Of a stretch of 64,000 nt of DNA, positions 23,237-31,016 are shown one piece after another; position 1 is the stretch's first letter; the number at the start of each line of letters is the position of its first letter. Below the pieces are notes generated by a model that saw nothing but the letters and a program-made list of their open reading frames with translations, did not search any database and was not told where the DNA came from. Source of the DNA: CAIQJJ01 sp964606085 (GTDB taxonomy: Bacteria; Chloroflexota; Anaerolineae; Anaerolineales; UBA4823); assembly GCA_964606085.1 (NCBI GenBank), contig CAZSFD010000012.1:1-64000 (forward strand). Direction: 5' to 3'. Both the position numbers and the translations under genes were made by a program.

Positions 23237-24141
23237 GTGGTTTCCTGTTTTCTCCAGTGTTCACGCAAATAGTGTACGGCCTGATCCATGCGCTCCAGGT
23301 CGCGGGGGCGCTGGAACTGCCAGACCGGGATGCGCTGGATCAGCGCCAGGCATTGGCGGTAATACCAGCCCAGCTTGCCCATCGGTTGCAGCAATTGGGC
23401 GCGGTAGGTGGCGGCGCGCACCAGCCCCTGCAGGGCGGCCTGGCCGGTCAGGCGGGTGAGCCCCAATTCCCCCCATTCCAAAATGTAGATAGCCCGCAAG
23501 GGCAGGGGTTGAACCTCGCCGTTGCCATCCAGCGGCAGGTGGAATTTCTCGCAGCGATAGTGGTCGCGTTCCATCACGGCGGAACCCCAGTCCAGGGCGT
23601 CCAGGGCGTCCTGCCACAGCTTCAAGCGACGGGCCGAGGGGTAAATCAGCGGCGATCCCTGGGCGGGGAGTTCGAGGCGGGTCAGGTCATCGCTGACCAG
23701 GGTGTGGCCGGCTTCCGTCAAATAAGCCGCCAGGGTAGATTTGCCCATCCCCGGATGAGCGCAAAAGGCCACCGCGTCCGCCTTGATGCGTACTACGCTG
23801 GCATGTAGCACCAGCAGATCACGCTGGTAACACAGTGCGCTCCAGGCCGAACCGAGCATGAACAGGCGCACTTCCCGCCAACCGGCTGCGGGGTTTGGGG
23901 CGACCCATATCTCGCGGCCATCCAACACCCGGTACGCGCCCACCTCCGGCACGCTGAAATGGTACACATCGGCGCGCACCACGGGCGCATCTGGGGCAGG
24001 CGTTTCCCAACCCTGGGAGCCGTTTTCCAGGTCAATGTGAACCTCGGCATCGTCAGAATCGGCACGCTCAAAGCCGGCCCATTCGGGGATTTCGATGGTT
24101 GAGTGGATGTGCAGTCCGGCGTAGGTGTAGGCGTAGTTCAT
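23233..24141 (-). CDS. HPr-kinase-like peptide kinase of the lasso-like cluster
   Basis: A 302-residue kinase resembling the HPr kinase C-terminal fold: P-loop AHPGMGKST (128-136) after VLHASVVRIKADAVAF, and LVSDDLTRL (148-156) with the paired acidic residues. Homologues in lasso clusters of the paeninodin type phosphorylate the C-terminal serine of the precursor. The candidate precursor here ends in Ser, which fits. It is the first gene of the minus-strand operon; a 33-bp palindrome lies 26 bases upstream of its start. Confidence 0.85.
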   Translation of the reverse strand: MNYAYTYAGLHIHSTIEIPEWAGFERADSDDAEVHIDLENGSQGWETPAPDAPVVRADVYHFSVPEVGAYRVLDGREIWVAPNPAAGWREVRLFMLGSAWSALCYQRDLLVLHASVVRIKADAVAFCAHPGMGKSTLAAYLTEAGHTLVSDDLTRLELPAQGSPLIYPSARRLKLWQDALDALDWGSAVMERDHYRCEKFHLPLDGNGEVQPLPLRAIYILEWGELGLTRLTGQAALQGLVRAATYRAQLLQPMGKLGWYYRQCLALIQRIPVWQFQRPRDLERMDQAVHYLREHWRKQETT

Positions 24142-24167
24142 GGGTTGATTGCTGGCTGAGAATCAAA

Positions 24168-24200
24168 ACGCCAACGAAGGAAAGTTTCCAACGTTGGCGT
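24168..24200. promoter_or_regulatory. 33-bp quasi-palindrome upstream of the lasso-like operon
   Basis: ACGCCAACG-aa-GGAAA-g-TTTCC-aa-CGTTGGCGT is symmetrical except for the AA/AA mismatches and the central base. It lies in the presumed 5' leader or promoter of the kinase gene. It may be an operator, or a hairpin in the mRNA because a TTTTGATT tract follows in the minus direction. Which is the case cannot be told from sequence. Confidence 0.6.
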
Positions 24201-24247
24201 GTGCGCGGTTACGAATGCGGCCTTCCAGCGCGTAAAGGCAATTATCT

Positions 24248-24279
24248 GTGAGTGAGTGAGTGAGTGAGTGAGTGAGTGA
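24248..24279. repeat. (GTGA)8 tetranucleotide microsatellite
   Basis: Eight uninterrupted GTGA units lie about 107 bases upstream of the kinase start. Tetranucleotide runs of this length change copy number by slipped-strand mispairing. Placed in a promoter region, it could vary expression of the cluster. No open gene uses it. Confidence 0.9.
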
Positions 24280-24451
24280 AGAACGCCTGGGAGAGGACAT
24301 AGGGATTTTGGGTTTGGGCGTTATGGATACGAATCGGGCTGGTGTGGCGATGATTTTAACACATAAATTATGGGGAGAAGCAGAACAAACCTGCAAGTTT
24401 GCATCCCCCACCGATGTGTGAGCGCTTGCTTCCCCCAATGTGCTGCCCTGC

Positions 24452-24881
24452 AAGTACCAGAGTCTCGTTCGTTGAGACCCGCACCTCCGGCCCGCTGTTG
24501 GATCGGATTGACATCCACATCGAAGTGCCGCGGGTGGAGTATGAAAAGTTGAGCGATCAAAGATTGGGGGAGTCTTCGGAATCCGTGCGCCAGCGGGTGG
24601 AGGCAGCGCGCGAACGGCAGAGAAAACGCTTCGAGGGCGTGGATGGGGTGATGTGTAACGCCGACATGCGCCCGGCAGATGTGCGAAAATATTGCGCCCT
24701 GGACGATGCGGGCAGCTCGCTAATGAAGGCGGCGATGAATCAGTTGCAGCTTTCGGCGCGGGCGTATCATCGCATACTCAAGCTGGCACGCACAATTGCC
24801 GATTTAGCGGGGAACGAGGCAATCCAACCACCGCATCTAGCGGAGGCGCTACAATATCGGCCGCGCTTGTTGATGTCTTGA
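24452..24881 (+). pseudogene. comM 3' fragment, copy 2
   Basis: The sequence matches the last quarter of comM, from about KYQ to the stop. The stretch SGPLLDRIDIHIEVPRVEYE through LAEALQYRPRLL is nearly the same protein as the intact copy, but at DNA level it is clearly diverged. It is closer to copy 3 (for example TTGAGCGATCAAAGATTGGG in both). Near its left end a 17-nt hairpin is inserted after CCAGA, putting the upstream part out of frame. The fragment remains an open frame of about 130 codons. It marks the right end of the lasso-bearing segment. Confidence 0.88.
24462..24478. repeat. 17-nt hairpin insert H1 (loop GTTCGTT)
   Basis: GTCTC-gttcgtt-GAGAC: a perfect 5-bp stem and 7-nt loop inserted in comM copy 2 at the same site as H2 in copy 3 (30587-30603, GTCGT-gttcttt-ACGAC). 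The flanks are the same, and two stem base pairs differ in a compensated way. Confidence 0.6.
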
Positions 24882-24936
24882 CGGGGTATTGGGGGCGGGC
24901 ACACACAGTTCAGTGGAATCAGAAAATCGGACGGCT

Positions 24937-24956
24937 GTTCCGTTTTTTTTTTTTTT
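24937..24956 (+). terminator. Possible terminator with T14 tract
   Basis: A run of 14 T follows a weak hairpin CGGA-cggctgt-TCCG, downstream of comM copy 2 and upstream of the response regulator gene. The T-tract is exceptionally long for this GC-rich DNA. The stem is short, so the call is tentative. Confidence 0.35.
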
Positions 24957-25030
24957 GATAAAATCGGTCAGCTTATGGGTGGACATTCAAACATGCCCTA
25001 TCCAAAATGTCTTTGCTGAGATGTGTATAA

Positions 25031-25705
25031 ATGATGGCAGAACAAGAAACCATTCGCATTGTGTTAGCCGACGATCACGCCGTGACACGCGCCGGGATTC
25101 GCGAAATGCTGGAAGCCGTACCTGATTTGAAGGTGGTAGGCGAAGCCGCAGATGGCGATCAGGCGCAGGCGTTGGTGGCTGACTTGCGTCCGAATGTACT
25201 GCTGCTGGATGTGGACATGCGGGGTTGCAGCGCCTTTGAGATTGCCGCCTGGGTGCGGCTGAATTGTCCGGAGACGGTGGCTCTGATCCTGAGCGGGCAT
25301 CAGGGCGGCAAATATCTGGCACAGGCGGTGAAGCAAGGGTTGCAAGGGTATTTGAGCAAGGATCAGGGGTTCCGCTATCTCATCCACGCCATTCGGCGGG
25401 CGGTGTGTGGCGAGTGCGTGTTCACCGATGAGCAGCGCGCCCGGGCAGAGCGATGGGAGCGTGAGGTGGGCCTGCCGTGGGGTTCGCTGACCGAGCGCGA
25501 ACGCCAGGTGTTGGTGCTGTTTGCCCGCTGCCATGACAGTAGAGCGATTGCTGAAATGTTGGGTGTCAGCGTCAAGGGTGTGGAATACCATGCCGCCAAT
25601 CTCTTTCGCAAATTAGGGGTAGAAACGCGGGTGCAGGCTGTCGTTTGGTACTGCACACACCGACCGGATGAACTGTTGCCAGGGGGAAACCCAAGTGGCG
25701 TTTGA
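25031..25705 (+). CDS. NarL/LuxR-family response regulator
   Basis: A 224-residue two-domain regulator. The receiver domain has the acidic pair in LADDHAVTRAG, phosphoacceptor D60 in VLLLDVDMRG, the Ser in ALILSGHQGG and Lys in GYLSKDQG. A C-terminal LuxR helix-turn-helix follows: SLTERERQVLVLFARCHDSR, then IAEMLGVSVKGVEYHAANLF. No sensor kinase is adjacent. It is the first gene after comM copy 2 and may control the secreted-protein genes that follow; this is positional inference. The alternative start three bases later changes little. Confidence 0.9.
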   Translation: MMAEQETIRIVLADDHAVTRAGIREMLEAVPDLKVVGEAADGDQAQALVADLRPNVLLLDVDMRGCSAFEIAAWVRLNCPETVALILSGHQGGKYLAQAVKQGLQGYLSKDQGFRYLIHAIRRAVCGECVFTDEQRARAERWEREVGLPWGSLTERERQVLVLFARCHDSRAIAEMLGVSVKGVEYHAANLFRKLGVETRVQAVVWYCTHRPDELLPGGNPSGV

Positions 25706-26157
25706 GTTTTTCTAATTTGTTTTTAATCTAAGACTAGGGAAAACCCCAGGGACAAATGATTGCGAGCGGGGTAAGATGTGCTCCGCGTCGAAGATGGGAT
25801 GCTTTGACGGTCACGGGCTGTTTTATTTTCTCCAGCCAATACCGAAAGCTAATGTTTTGTCAGGGTCGGCGGAAGCTTCATCCGCCTGTTTCGACGCGCC
25901 CTGGCGCAGGCGCTCATTGGATGAACTAACGTGATAGAAGGTTACGCCTTCGTTTTTTGCCGATGGGTGATCGGGATTGCCTTTGCCTGGTCATTTTTGG
26001 GCAAGGTGAGGGATTTGCCATCGTTTGTGGCGGCAATTGAGCGTTTTCGCTGGTGAGCATGCTGGTTGGCGGATTTCGACCGCGTACACTTGCCCCTTGG
26101 GATCCCACGTTGTTTTACAACGTATAATCTGCAAACGATCAATTCAGGAGTATAAAA
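25706..26157. other. Intergenic region without recognisable gene
   Basis: About 450 bases hold no credible reading frame. The only structure noted is a weak hairpin GAAGG-ttacg-CCTTC followed by six T (near 25937-25960), which might end the regulator transcript. A good ribosome site (CAGGAG) appears at the right end, before the next gene. Confidence 0.6.
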
Positions 26158-26547
26158 ATGTTGACAAAGAAGTTGAGCATTGCGATTGTTTTTGTTCTGC
26201 TGTTGACGGGTATTGTGACTACAGTAGCGGCAGCTGCGCCCACTCGAACGGGTATTTCGGATGGGTGGAAAGAGATCAGCGTTAGCCCGCCTGGCACAAT
26301 CTACAATGGAGCGCATGAAAGTGAGTCTGACCTCACCGAAAACACTATCCAGGTTTCAGGGAAACTGCGTGTTGCGGGCTCACTGGTAGATACATGTAGT
26401 GACAATAACACCAATGACAATGGGGCTGGGTGCAATACCGATAAATCGTATGGCCCTTTTTGGTATTCCGCAAGAGTGGAATCTCATCATTACTTTAGCA
26501 CACCGGGCTACAAGAATTCATCATTTGACACTTCAATGAATTATTAG
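26158..26547 (+). CDS. Small secreted protein, unknown
   Basis: A 129-residue exported protein: the signal peptide MLTKKLSIAIVFVLLLTGIV ends near AAAA, then a polar mature part rich in Ser, Asn and Asp. One cysteine pair (DTCSDNN...GAGCNTD) could form a disulfide loop. The start has CAGGAG seven bases upstream. Base composition is lower in GC than the neighbours, which with its place between comM remnants suggests foreign origin. No function is recognised. Confidence 0.65.
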   Translation: MLTKKLSIAIVFVLLLTGIVTTVAAAAPTRTGISDGWKEISVSPPGTIYNGAHESESDLTENTIQVSGKLRVAGSLVDTCSDNNTNDNGAGCNTDKSYGPFWYSARVESHHYFSTPGYKNSSFDTSMNY

Positions 26548-26709
26548 GCTGTGCAGTCATAGAAATTTGCTTTTACGAAGGTGACGTCGGCAAATTTCTT
26601 GAACACATGGGCATTCAGCAACGTGGGAACCCGATCTTTATCGTAAATCCTCGATATAGTGTGACACGGCGTTTTACGAAATCCAGTTTATCTTTTTACG
26701 AGGAAGTCC

Positions 26710-27786
26710 ATGAAATTTGCCCTGCAAAATATTACCATTTTCGTTATACGAAGGGTGAGTTGGCGCCTGTGGTTCATCAGGTGTGTGTTATTGCTCTCCC
26801 TGCTAAGTGCTTGTTCGTGGGGGGAAGCAAACAGTCCCAATGCAACCCTTGCAGATGTCATGGTTCACGCTAAGCTATCTGAACGCTCGGAGTATGTGCG
26901 TGAAGGAAATGTTTATTCGGCCTTGCAAATTGACGTCGGCCTGGTGCGCCCGGGTGAACGTTACCTTCCCTATGGACAGTTATCCCAAAATCTCGAGTTT
27001 CGTGTTGCCAATGGGCAGCCATTGGCACTCGATTTGGTTTTGATGAGCGGCGAAGATTCAACATTTTTGATCACCGCCCTGGTAGATTATCAACAGGTGC
27101 CTTTCACGCTTGATGGGCAAGAGGGTCTTTTGCACGAAATTGAAATTCAGCCGGGGAAAGATTTGTTCATCCCAACAACCCTGAATATCGCCGGAGCAAG
27201 CGCTCACGATGTGATGTTCCTGGTCTTCAAAGACCCCTATCTACGTCCAGATGACCTGGATGTGCGACAGGCCGATTCGTGTTTGATGAACGGCTTTCGC
27301 ACGGTCGTTGTTGTTGGCGAGGATGACCATCCGGCTTACGCGGCTACCCCCGATGCCGTCGGCGCACCGCCGCCGCCTGGGGTAGATTGGGGGGCGCCGC
27401 TGCTGCTTGCTAATTTCAACGGGCCGCACCCTTCACAAGGCGCTGGGCAAATGTCGTTCCTTCAGGTCGGGCAACGAGGCCAGCAATTTCCTTACAAAAT
27501 CTGGATGTCGAATTTGGGAGATGTGACGCCCAGGCCCTTCGATTATGCCCTGGTCAAGTTTCTCAATTACCGTCAGGCCCCTTTCAGCCAAAAGGATGCC
27601 CTGTTCGTTCACCTGGACGAGAAACAGGAAGTTTTGCTGGACGATGTTCTTCTACTGCCTGATGCCGGGGGCGCTGCCGAAGCGCAGCTACTGTATGTGG
27701 TTGACCCCTATCAGTCTCTGCTGCGCCAAGAAGTCCGCGACCCGTTTGTGCATGGATCGGGGTGTCTGGCGATCAAAATTCCGTAG
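26710..27786 (+). CDS. Exported lipoprotein of unknown function
   Basis: A 358-residue protein with an N-terminal basic/hydrophobic export signal ending at a lipobox (LLSLLSAC, about residue 35). The rest is beta-rich with no motif that I recognise. Two similar halves may exist: FTLDGQEGLLHEIEI...LNIAGASAHDVMFLVFKDPY and LFVHLDEKQEVLLDDVLLLP...AQLLYVVDPYQS share a pattern, suggesting a duplicated domain. It ends one base before the tandem solute-binding gene, so they are co-transcribed and probably act together outside the cell. Confidence 0.65.
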   Translation: MKFALQNITIFVIRRVSWRLWFIRCVLLLSLLSACSWGEANSPNATLADVMVHAKLSERSEYVREGNVYSALQIDVGLVRPGERYLPYGQLSQNLEFRVANGQPLALDLVLMSGEDSTFLITALVDYQQVPFTLDGQEGLLHEIEIQPGKDLFIPTTLNIAGASAHDVMFLVFKDPYLRPDDLDVRQADSCLMNGFRTVVVVGEDDHPAYAATPDAVGAPPPPGVDWGAPLLLANFNGPHPSQGAGQMSFLQVGQRGQQFPYKIWMSNLGDVTPRPFDYALVKFLNYRQAPFSQKDALFVHLDEKQEVLLDDVLLLPDAGGAAEAQLLYVVDPYQSLLRQEVRDPFVHGSGCLAIKIP

Positions 27787-27787
27787 A

Positions 27788-30463
27788 ATGTTCAAGATGA
27801 ATTCTTTTTCCTGGCGTCGTTTTTTGGGGGGCGCATTGGCATTGTGGTTGGTGTGTCATGCGGTGGCCTGTTCTTTTGCGGCCCAGACTGCCACGCCCGC
27901 GCGCAAAAACTACCCTACCCCGCTAAACCGCGTGGAGGTCGAAGTCGTTGGCGCGGAAGAAAGCGTCACCATTACCTTCCCGGCCAACGAAACTGAATGG
28001 CCGCGCTATCAGCCGCTCATCACCGAGTTTGAGCGCCAGCACCCCGAAATTCAGGTCGAACTGGTTGCCTGGCCTGAAGATTTATTTGGGGATGATCTCG
28101 CTTACAGCGAAAGCCTGTATCGTATGGCTGCTGTGGCCGACACCCTGTTGATTGGCGGTGGCGCTTTCAATGATGCTCCTGCTGCCTTTCAGGACCTTCA
28201 ATCTCTGGCGGATGCTGACCCGGCTTTTGCCGCCGACGATTTCTGGCCCGGCGCCCTGGATGCCTGCCGCGACCCCAATGGCCGACTGCTGGGCTTGCCA
28301 ATCGGTATTCGCTTCCAGGGCATCTTTTATGACGCGTCCGCCTACGATTCTGTCGGGTTGCCGCGCCCAACTCCAGGTTGGACCTGGGACGATTTTCGCG
28401 CTGCTGTGGATGTTTTGGCCCAGCCGAACGCGGACCCATCCCGATATGCATACGCCGAAAATTTCCCTACACTCCCCGTTCCACTGATTGCGGCGGCACT
28501 GGCGCAAGAAGGCGGGCAGGTGATCCCAGCCACCTTACAGCAAGCGGTGGGATGGTACATCCAGTTTATTCAGACCGGAAAAATCTACCTGCCCCCCGGA
28601 GGTGGGATCATCATCCAGGGGGATAGCCCCCTGCCCGATAGCGATTTCCCCACACTGTTTCAGGCCAAGACACACCCTTTGATGTGGCCCGGAACCCTCG
28701 AAGATTCCCTGCCCGGCACAGCGGATTCACCCCCGGCTTTCCTCAGCCAGGGTTTTGCCCCCTTCCCCTCCAGCGATGAGATGCCCCGTACGTCTCCAGC
28801 CTGGGCAGATTGCATCGCGGTAAGCGCCGGCAGCCGTGCTCCGCGTCAGGCCTGGCAATGGATCAACTTTTTGACGCAACACTGGCTGGGTGAGAATTCG
28901 CCCAGGGAATCGGAGCGTCTGGCTGTTCCGGGCTCTATTTCCGCTGCCGATGCCAGCGCCTATTGGCAGCAATTCCCGCCTGACCTTGCTCCCACCATTC
29001 GCTACATTCTTCAACATGCCTGGTATGGAAGCGATGACACGCTTGCTCAAAATGTTGTGACCAAAGCGGTATGGCGCGCGACCAGTGGGATGGATTTCAC
29101 CGCCGCTCTGGGCGAAGCGCAAGATTATCTAGCCTCGCTACCGCCCACACCTACGCCGCCTGCCGCTGGCATGGTTGCCACGCCGCAGCCGACCCTGCCG
29201 CCTGGCGTGACCGCCGTGCGTTATTTTTACGATTCCTTCGGGGCTGAAAGCCAGGCCCTACAGATTGTCGCCGCTCATTACAACCGAGAACACCCAGAAG
29301 TCCAAATTCGTGTGACGACCGACTTTTCTTTCCCATCGGGCGCTGATCGCATGGCCCTCACTGCGGAGAATTTTGACTGCTTTACCGATATGGCCTGGGG
29401 TGGGCGGGAGCAGATACGCGATCACCTGCTTCTGCTGGATACCTTCTTCGACGCGCAACGCAACGATTTCACCCAGGACTTTGATCCGCTCCTGCTGGCG
29501 CTTTATGAAAATGAAGACAGCCTCTATGCGTTGCCTGCCCTGGCAGATGTTCAGGTGATGGCCTACAATGCCGATTTACTGGCCAAACGCGGCCTGAAAC
29601 CTCCAAACCCCGATTGGAGCTTCGACGAATTTGTGGCGCTCGCCCAGGCCGCCACTTCTGATACGGCCAATGACCTGAGCTATGGCGTTCTCTTCAACCC
29701 GATGGATGATCTCTTCCTGGCCGGGCATAGCGCGCTGGCCGCCGATTTTCAATCGGACCCACCGATTCCTTTTTTCGACAGCCCCGCGTTTGCCAATACG
29801 CTGGATTGGCTGGCAGAACTCCATCGGGCGCAGGTTTTCTTGCCCTATACCAGCGAGTGGTCACAGCTTCAGCAGGCCATGATCAACGGAAAAGTGGCTT
29901 TTTGGACAGTGATGCTCAGCGACCCTGGCGATTGGTTCGATGGGCAAGCGCCGGGTTATCGGGTTGGGCTGGCCCCCTTGCCTGTGGTACCTGCCGCTCG
30001 TTTCGTTTCATGGGGCAGCAAAGGACATTTCATCTCCAGCCATGTAGATGACCCTCAGGCTTGTTGGGATTGGATCGCCTACCTTTCGCAACAGGCATCT
30101 GTCTTCAAAGGCATTCCAGCACGCCGCTCGGTGGCTCAATCGCCAGCGTGGGAAGCAGTGGTTGGCGCTCAACAGGCGGCCATCTACCACCTGGCGCTCC
30201 AAAACGCCCTGCAAACGAGCCAGAACGCGCGGCCTTACAGCCCGATCAGTTGGCCGCTTATTCAATGGCAAGCCCAGGCCGTAACCGCCATGCTCCAAAA
30301 TGAAGATTACCGCACTCACCTGCCCATCCTGCAGCAACAGGCAACGGCTTACCTGGCCTGTATGGATGCCGTAGATCGTACTCACCTGGGGGAAGCTGAA
30401 CTGCGCCAAGAAATTCGCTACTGCGCCCAAGAAGCTGATCCTGGTGGAAATTGGGGACGATAA
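27788..30463 (+). CDS. Tandem two-domain extracellular solute-binding lipoprotein
   Basis: An 891-residue exported protein with a lipobox near residue 27. It has two complete family-1 (sugar-type) solute-binding domains in one chain: the first from ITFPANETEWPRYQPLITEF (about residue 60) to about 445, then a PTPTPPAAG linker, and the second from VRYFYDSFGAESQALQIVAA to the end. The second carries typical YALPALADVQVMAYNADLLA and WSFDEFVALAQAA segments. No permease or ATPase gene is nearby. It may be a sensory or scavenging protein, or serve a transporter elsewhere. The alternative start is ATG 27797. Confidence 0.8.
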   Translation: MFKMNSFSWRRFLGGALALWLVCHAVACSFAAQTATPARKNYPTPLNRVEVEVVGAEESVTITFPANETEWPRYQPLITEFERQHPEIQVELVAWPEDLFGDDLAYSESLYRMAAVADTLLIGGGAFNDAPAAFQDLQSLADADPAFAADDFWPGALDACRDPNGRLLGLPIGIRFQGIFYDASAYDSVGLPRPTPGWTWDDFRAAVDVLAQPNADPSRYAYAENFPTLPVPLIAAALAQEGGQVIPATLQQAVGWYIQFIQTGKIYLPPGGGIIIQGDSPLPDSDFPTLFQAKTHPLMWPGTLEDSLPGTADSPPAFLSQGFAPFPSSDEMPRTSPAWADCIAVSAGSRAPRQAWQWINFLTQHWLGENSPRESERLAVPGSISAADASAYWQQFPPDLAPTIRYILQHAWYGSDDTLAQNVVTKAVWRATSGMDFTAALGEAQDYLASLPPTPTPPAAGMVATPQPTLPPGVTAVRYFYDSFGAESQALQIVAAHYNREHPEVQIRVTTDFSFPSGADRMALTAENFDCFTDMAWGGREQIRDHLLLLDTFFDAQRNDFTQDFDPLLLALYENEDSLYALPALADVQVMAYNADLLAKRGLKPPNPDWSFDEFVALAQAATSDTANDLSYGVLFNPMDDLFLAGHSALAADFQSDPPIPFFDSPAFANTLDWLAELHRAQVFLPYTSEWSQLQQAMINGKVAFWTVMLSDPGDWFDGQAPGYRVGLAPLPVVPAARFVSWGSKGHFISSHVDDPQACWDWIAYLSQQASVFKGIPARRSVAQSPAWEAVVGAQQAAIYHLALQNALQTSQNARPYSPISWPLIQWQAQAVTAMLQNEDYRTHLPILQQQATAYLACMDAVDRTHLGEAELRQEIRYCAQEADPGGNWGR

Positions 30464-30586
30464 TTGTAGCCATTGTTAGCGTACACGATGACCTATGTGC
30501 CGCGGGCAGCACCTACGCCCGGCTGTACTACGGCGACCCGGTGAAACCCTGTTCCTGCTCATCGGGGGCGGTGACGAAATACCAGA

Positions 30587-30603
30587 GTCGTGTTCTTTAC
30601 GAC
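30587..30603. repeat. 17-nt hairpin insert H2 (loop GTTCTTT)
   Basis: GTCGT-gttcttt-ACGAC, a 5-7-5 hairpin at the same comM position as H1 in copy 2. Confidence 0.6.
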
Positions 30604-30696
30604 CCGCATCTCCGGCCCGCTGCTGGATCGGATTGACCTGAGCGTAGCTGCCACATCGAAGTGCCGCGGTGTGGAGGCGAACATAGTGCGTTCGTG

Positions 30697-30713
30697 CGGA
30701 CACAGAACGTCCG
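30697..30713. repeat. 17-nt hairpin insert H4 (loop in reverse: GTTCTGT)
   Basis: CGGAC-acagaac-GTCCG, perfect 5-7-5. Directly before it, CGAAC-atagtgc-GTTCG (30678-30694) is another 5-7-5 hairpin with an unrelated loop. Both are absent from the intact gene and from copy 2. Confidence 0.55.
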
Positions 30714-30855
30714 TATGAAAAGTTGAGCGATCAAAGATTGGGGGAATCGTCGGAATCGGTGCGCCAGCGGGTGGAAGCGGCGCGCGAGAAGCAACGCAAA
30801 CGCTTCGATGGCGTGGATGGGTTGCAACAGGATGTCGCCTGCAACGCCGACATGG

Positions 30856-30872
30856 GCGGTAAAGAACACCGC
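30856..30872. repeat. 17-nt hairpin insert H5 (loop in reverse: GTTCTTT)
   Basis: GCGGT-aaagaac-ACCGC, perfect 5-7-5, at the point where copy 3 stops matching comM closely. Confidence 0.55.
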
Positions 30873-31016
30873 TACCGGCGGGTGTGCGTAAAGATTACAC
30901 GTTTCTTAACCATCGCCACATGCTCAAAATTAAAAAGGGGGCGTGTTATACTCCAAAAGGCTTGACGCAAATAAACCCACGCCAATTTCTTACCTTCTGG
31001 CCCAATCGAAAAAGAT

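Larger units (their letters stand above)
30526..30872 (+). pseudogene. comM 3' fragment, copy 3, decayed by small insertions
   Basis: The sequence begins like the Cys-rich part of ComM (YYGDPVKPCSCSSGAVTKYQ) and follows it to about the DMRPADV region. It is broken by a 17-nt hairpin at 30587, a piece CTGAGCGTAGCTG at 30638 that matches a common dispersed repeat, a 37-nt double hairpin at about 30677-30713 and another hairpin at 30856. The rest of the 3' end is missing or unrecognisable. It lies right after the solute-binding gene and marks the end of the second inserted segment. Confidence 0.85.

Noticed and set aside
24163..24453. Minus-strand frame encoding SLTHSLTHSLT repeats
   Set aside because: It is produced by the GTGA microsatellite; there is no ribosome site and the rest has no sense.
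24462..24478. Reading the 17-nt hairpins as tRNA T-arms (5-bp stem, 7-nt loop)
   Set aside because: The loop GTTCKKT does not place the invariant TTCRA in register with a closing G-C pair, and no acceptor or anticodon arms are near.
24462..30872. Reading the hairpins as integron attC core sites
   Set aside because: The loop has GTTC, whereas the attC core requires GTTRRRY; no integrase gene or paired simple sites are present.
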